Positions 6,968 through 7,313 of a stretch of 7,313 bases of DNA are shown here, piece after piece. Within the stretch, counting starts at the first letter, position 1. Every line of letters begins with the position of its first letter. Location of the stretch: assembly GCA_943329505.2 (NCBI GenBank), contig CALQED020000054.1, positions 1 to 7,313 of the forward strand. The letters are read 5' to 3'. The DNA is from Polynucleobacter meluiroseus. GTDB taxonomy: Bacteria > Pseudomonadota > Gammaproteobacteria > Burkholderiales > Burkholderiaceae. The translations under genes and the position numbers were made by a program. A model generated the notes under the pieces. The model made no database searches. It was not told the origin of the DNA and saw only the letters and a list, made by a program, of their open reading frames with translations.

Positions 6968-7313
6968 TCTTCAAAAAAGCGGCTACGCTGGGATAACGTA
7001 GTGGGGTTTTCAATTCATGTAGTCGGGCATTCGTCACCCTTCTGGATTCCCGCATAAATGACCACAGCATTGGGCTCACCATTTTTTGCAACTCACTACC
7101 GGGCATTCGAGGTGGCCTGCTCAAACCGAATGCATCAGCTACCTCATCGAAGTAATCACCCATCTTAGTTTCGCCGCCGTCACAGGTATTGATAATTCGC
7201 TGGGGTTTGCCGTGATACACCGCTGCACATACCAGTCGCGCTAGATCATCGCTATGAATATGATTCGAGTACGCATCCTCCTCAGGTATTAAGGCTGGTG
7301 TTTGAGATCGCAA
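6948..7313 (-). CDS. SDR/NAD-dependent epimerase-like protein, C-terminal part (5' end outside window)
   Basis: Minus-strand frame open from the right edge to TGA at 6950-6948, giving the last 121 residues. The N-terminal Rossmann fold with its glycine motif and the catalytic YxxxK lie beyond the window, so coenzyme and activity cannot be judged. The visible part fits the extended-SDR C-terminal domain of the YeeZ-like group: NHIHSDDLARLVCAAVYHG near the start (the conserved N-x-IH-x-DDLA segment), then IINTCDGGETKMGDYFDEVADAFGL, and a tail with ELKTPLRYPSV. The edge codon is TTG and should be read as an internal leucine, not a start. The last 20 bp overlap the end of glnS tail to tail, with no terminator between the genes. 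A UDP-sugar epimerase role is possible but unsupported; the generic name is safer. Confidence 0.85.
   Translation of the reverse strand: MRSQTPALIPEEDAYSNHIHSDDLARLVCAAVYHGKPQRIINTCDGGETKMGDYFDEVADAFGLSRPPRMPGSELQKMVSPMLWSFMRESRRVTNARLHELKTPLRYPSVAAFLKTTSKNP

Noticed and set aside
6983..7003. CTACG/CGTAG inverted repeat as a terminator for glnS
   Set aside because: Only 5 bp of stem with a 9-nt loop and no T-run on either strand, and it lies inside the SDR coding sequence.
7311..7313. TTG at the right edge as a start codon for the SDR gene
   Set aside because: The protein lacks its Rossmann fold, so the codon is an internal leucine of a gene cut by the window edge.

Overview
The window is ordinary chromosomal DNA from a betaproteobacterium. 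The AlaS, GlnS, TusA-like and TctA/TctB proteins are Burkholderiales-like. The moderate base composition, well below the high GC of Burkholderia or Ralstonia, suggests a freshwater Polynucleobacter-type member of Burkholderiaceae. The genus is inferred from protein style and gene content, not from a database search.

Layout. Positions 3-86 hold the last 27 codons of an unidentified + strand gene. It converges on a minus-strand operon, alaS (3004 to 380) followed by a tusA-like sulfurtransferase gene (383 to 138). The two genes overlap by 4 nt, and a bidirectional terminator hairpin at 109-135 closes both sides. From a compact divergent promoter region (about 3005-3127), tctB (3128-3589) and tctA (3607-5109) run on the + strand as a two-gene operon for the membrane part of a tripartite tricarboxylate transporter. 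A strong intrinsic terminator follows at 5133-5160. glnS (5195-6967, + strand) then has its own promoter, and its end overlaps by 20 bp the end of a convergent SDR/NAD-epimerase-like gene that runs off the right edge (6948-7313, minus).

Function. Two genes are aminoacyl-tRNA synthetases (Ala and Gln). One is a small persulfide-carrier-type protein coupled to alaS. Two form a secondary carboxylate transporter lacking its periplasmic binding protein here. The end genes are partial.

I found no previously undescribed multi-gene system, mobile element, CRISPR array, phage gene or RNA gene. The observations most worth a second look concern expression. Both synthetase genes have a -10-like hexamer 6-7 nt before the preferred ATG, which predicts leaderless mRNAs. 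The alaS and tctB promoters lie back to back with -35 boxes 4 bp apart. A 7-bp hairpin encloses the tctA stop codon just before the terminator. tctBA has no local tctC.
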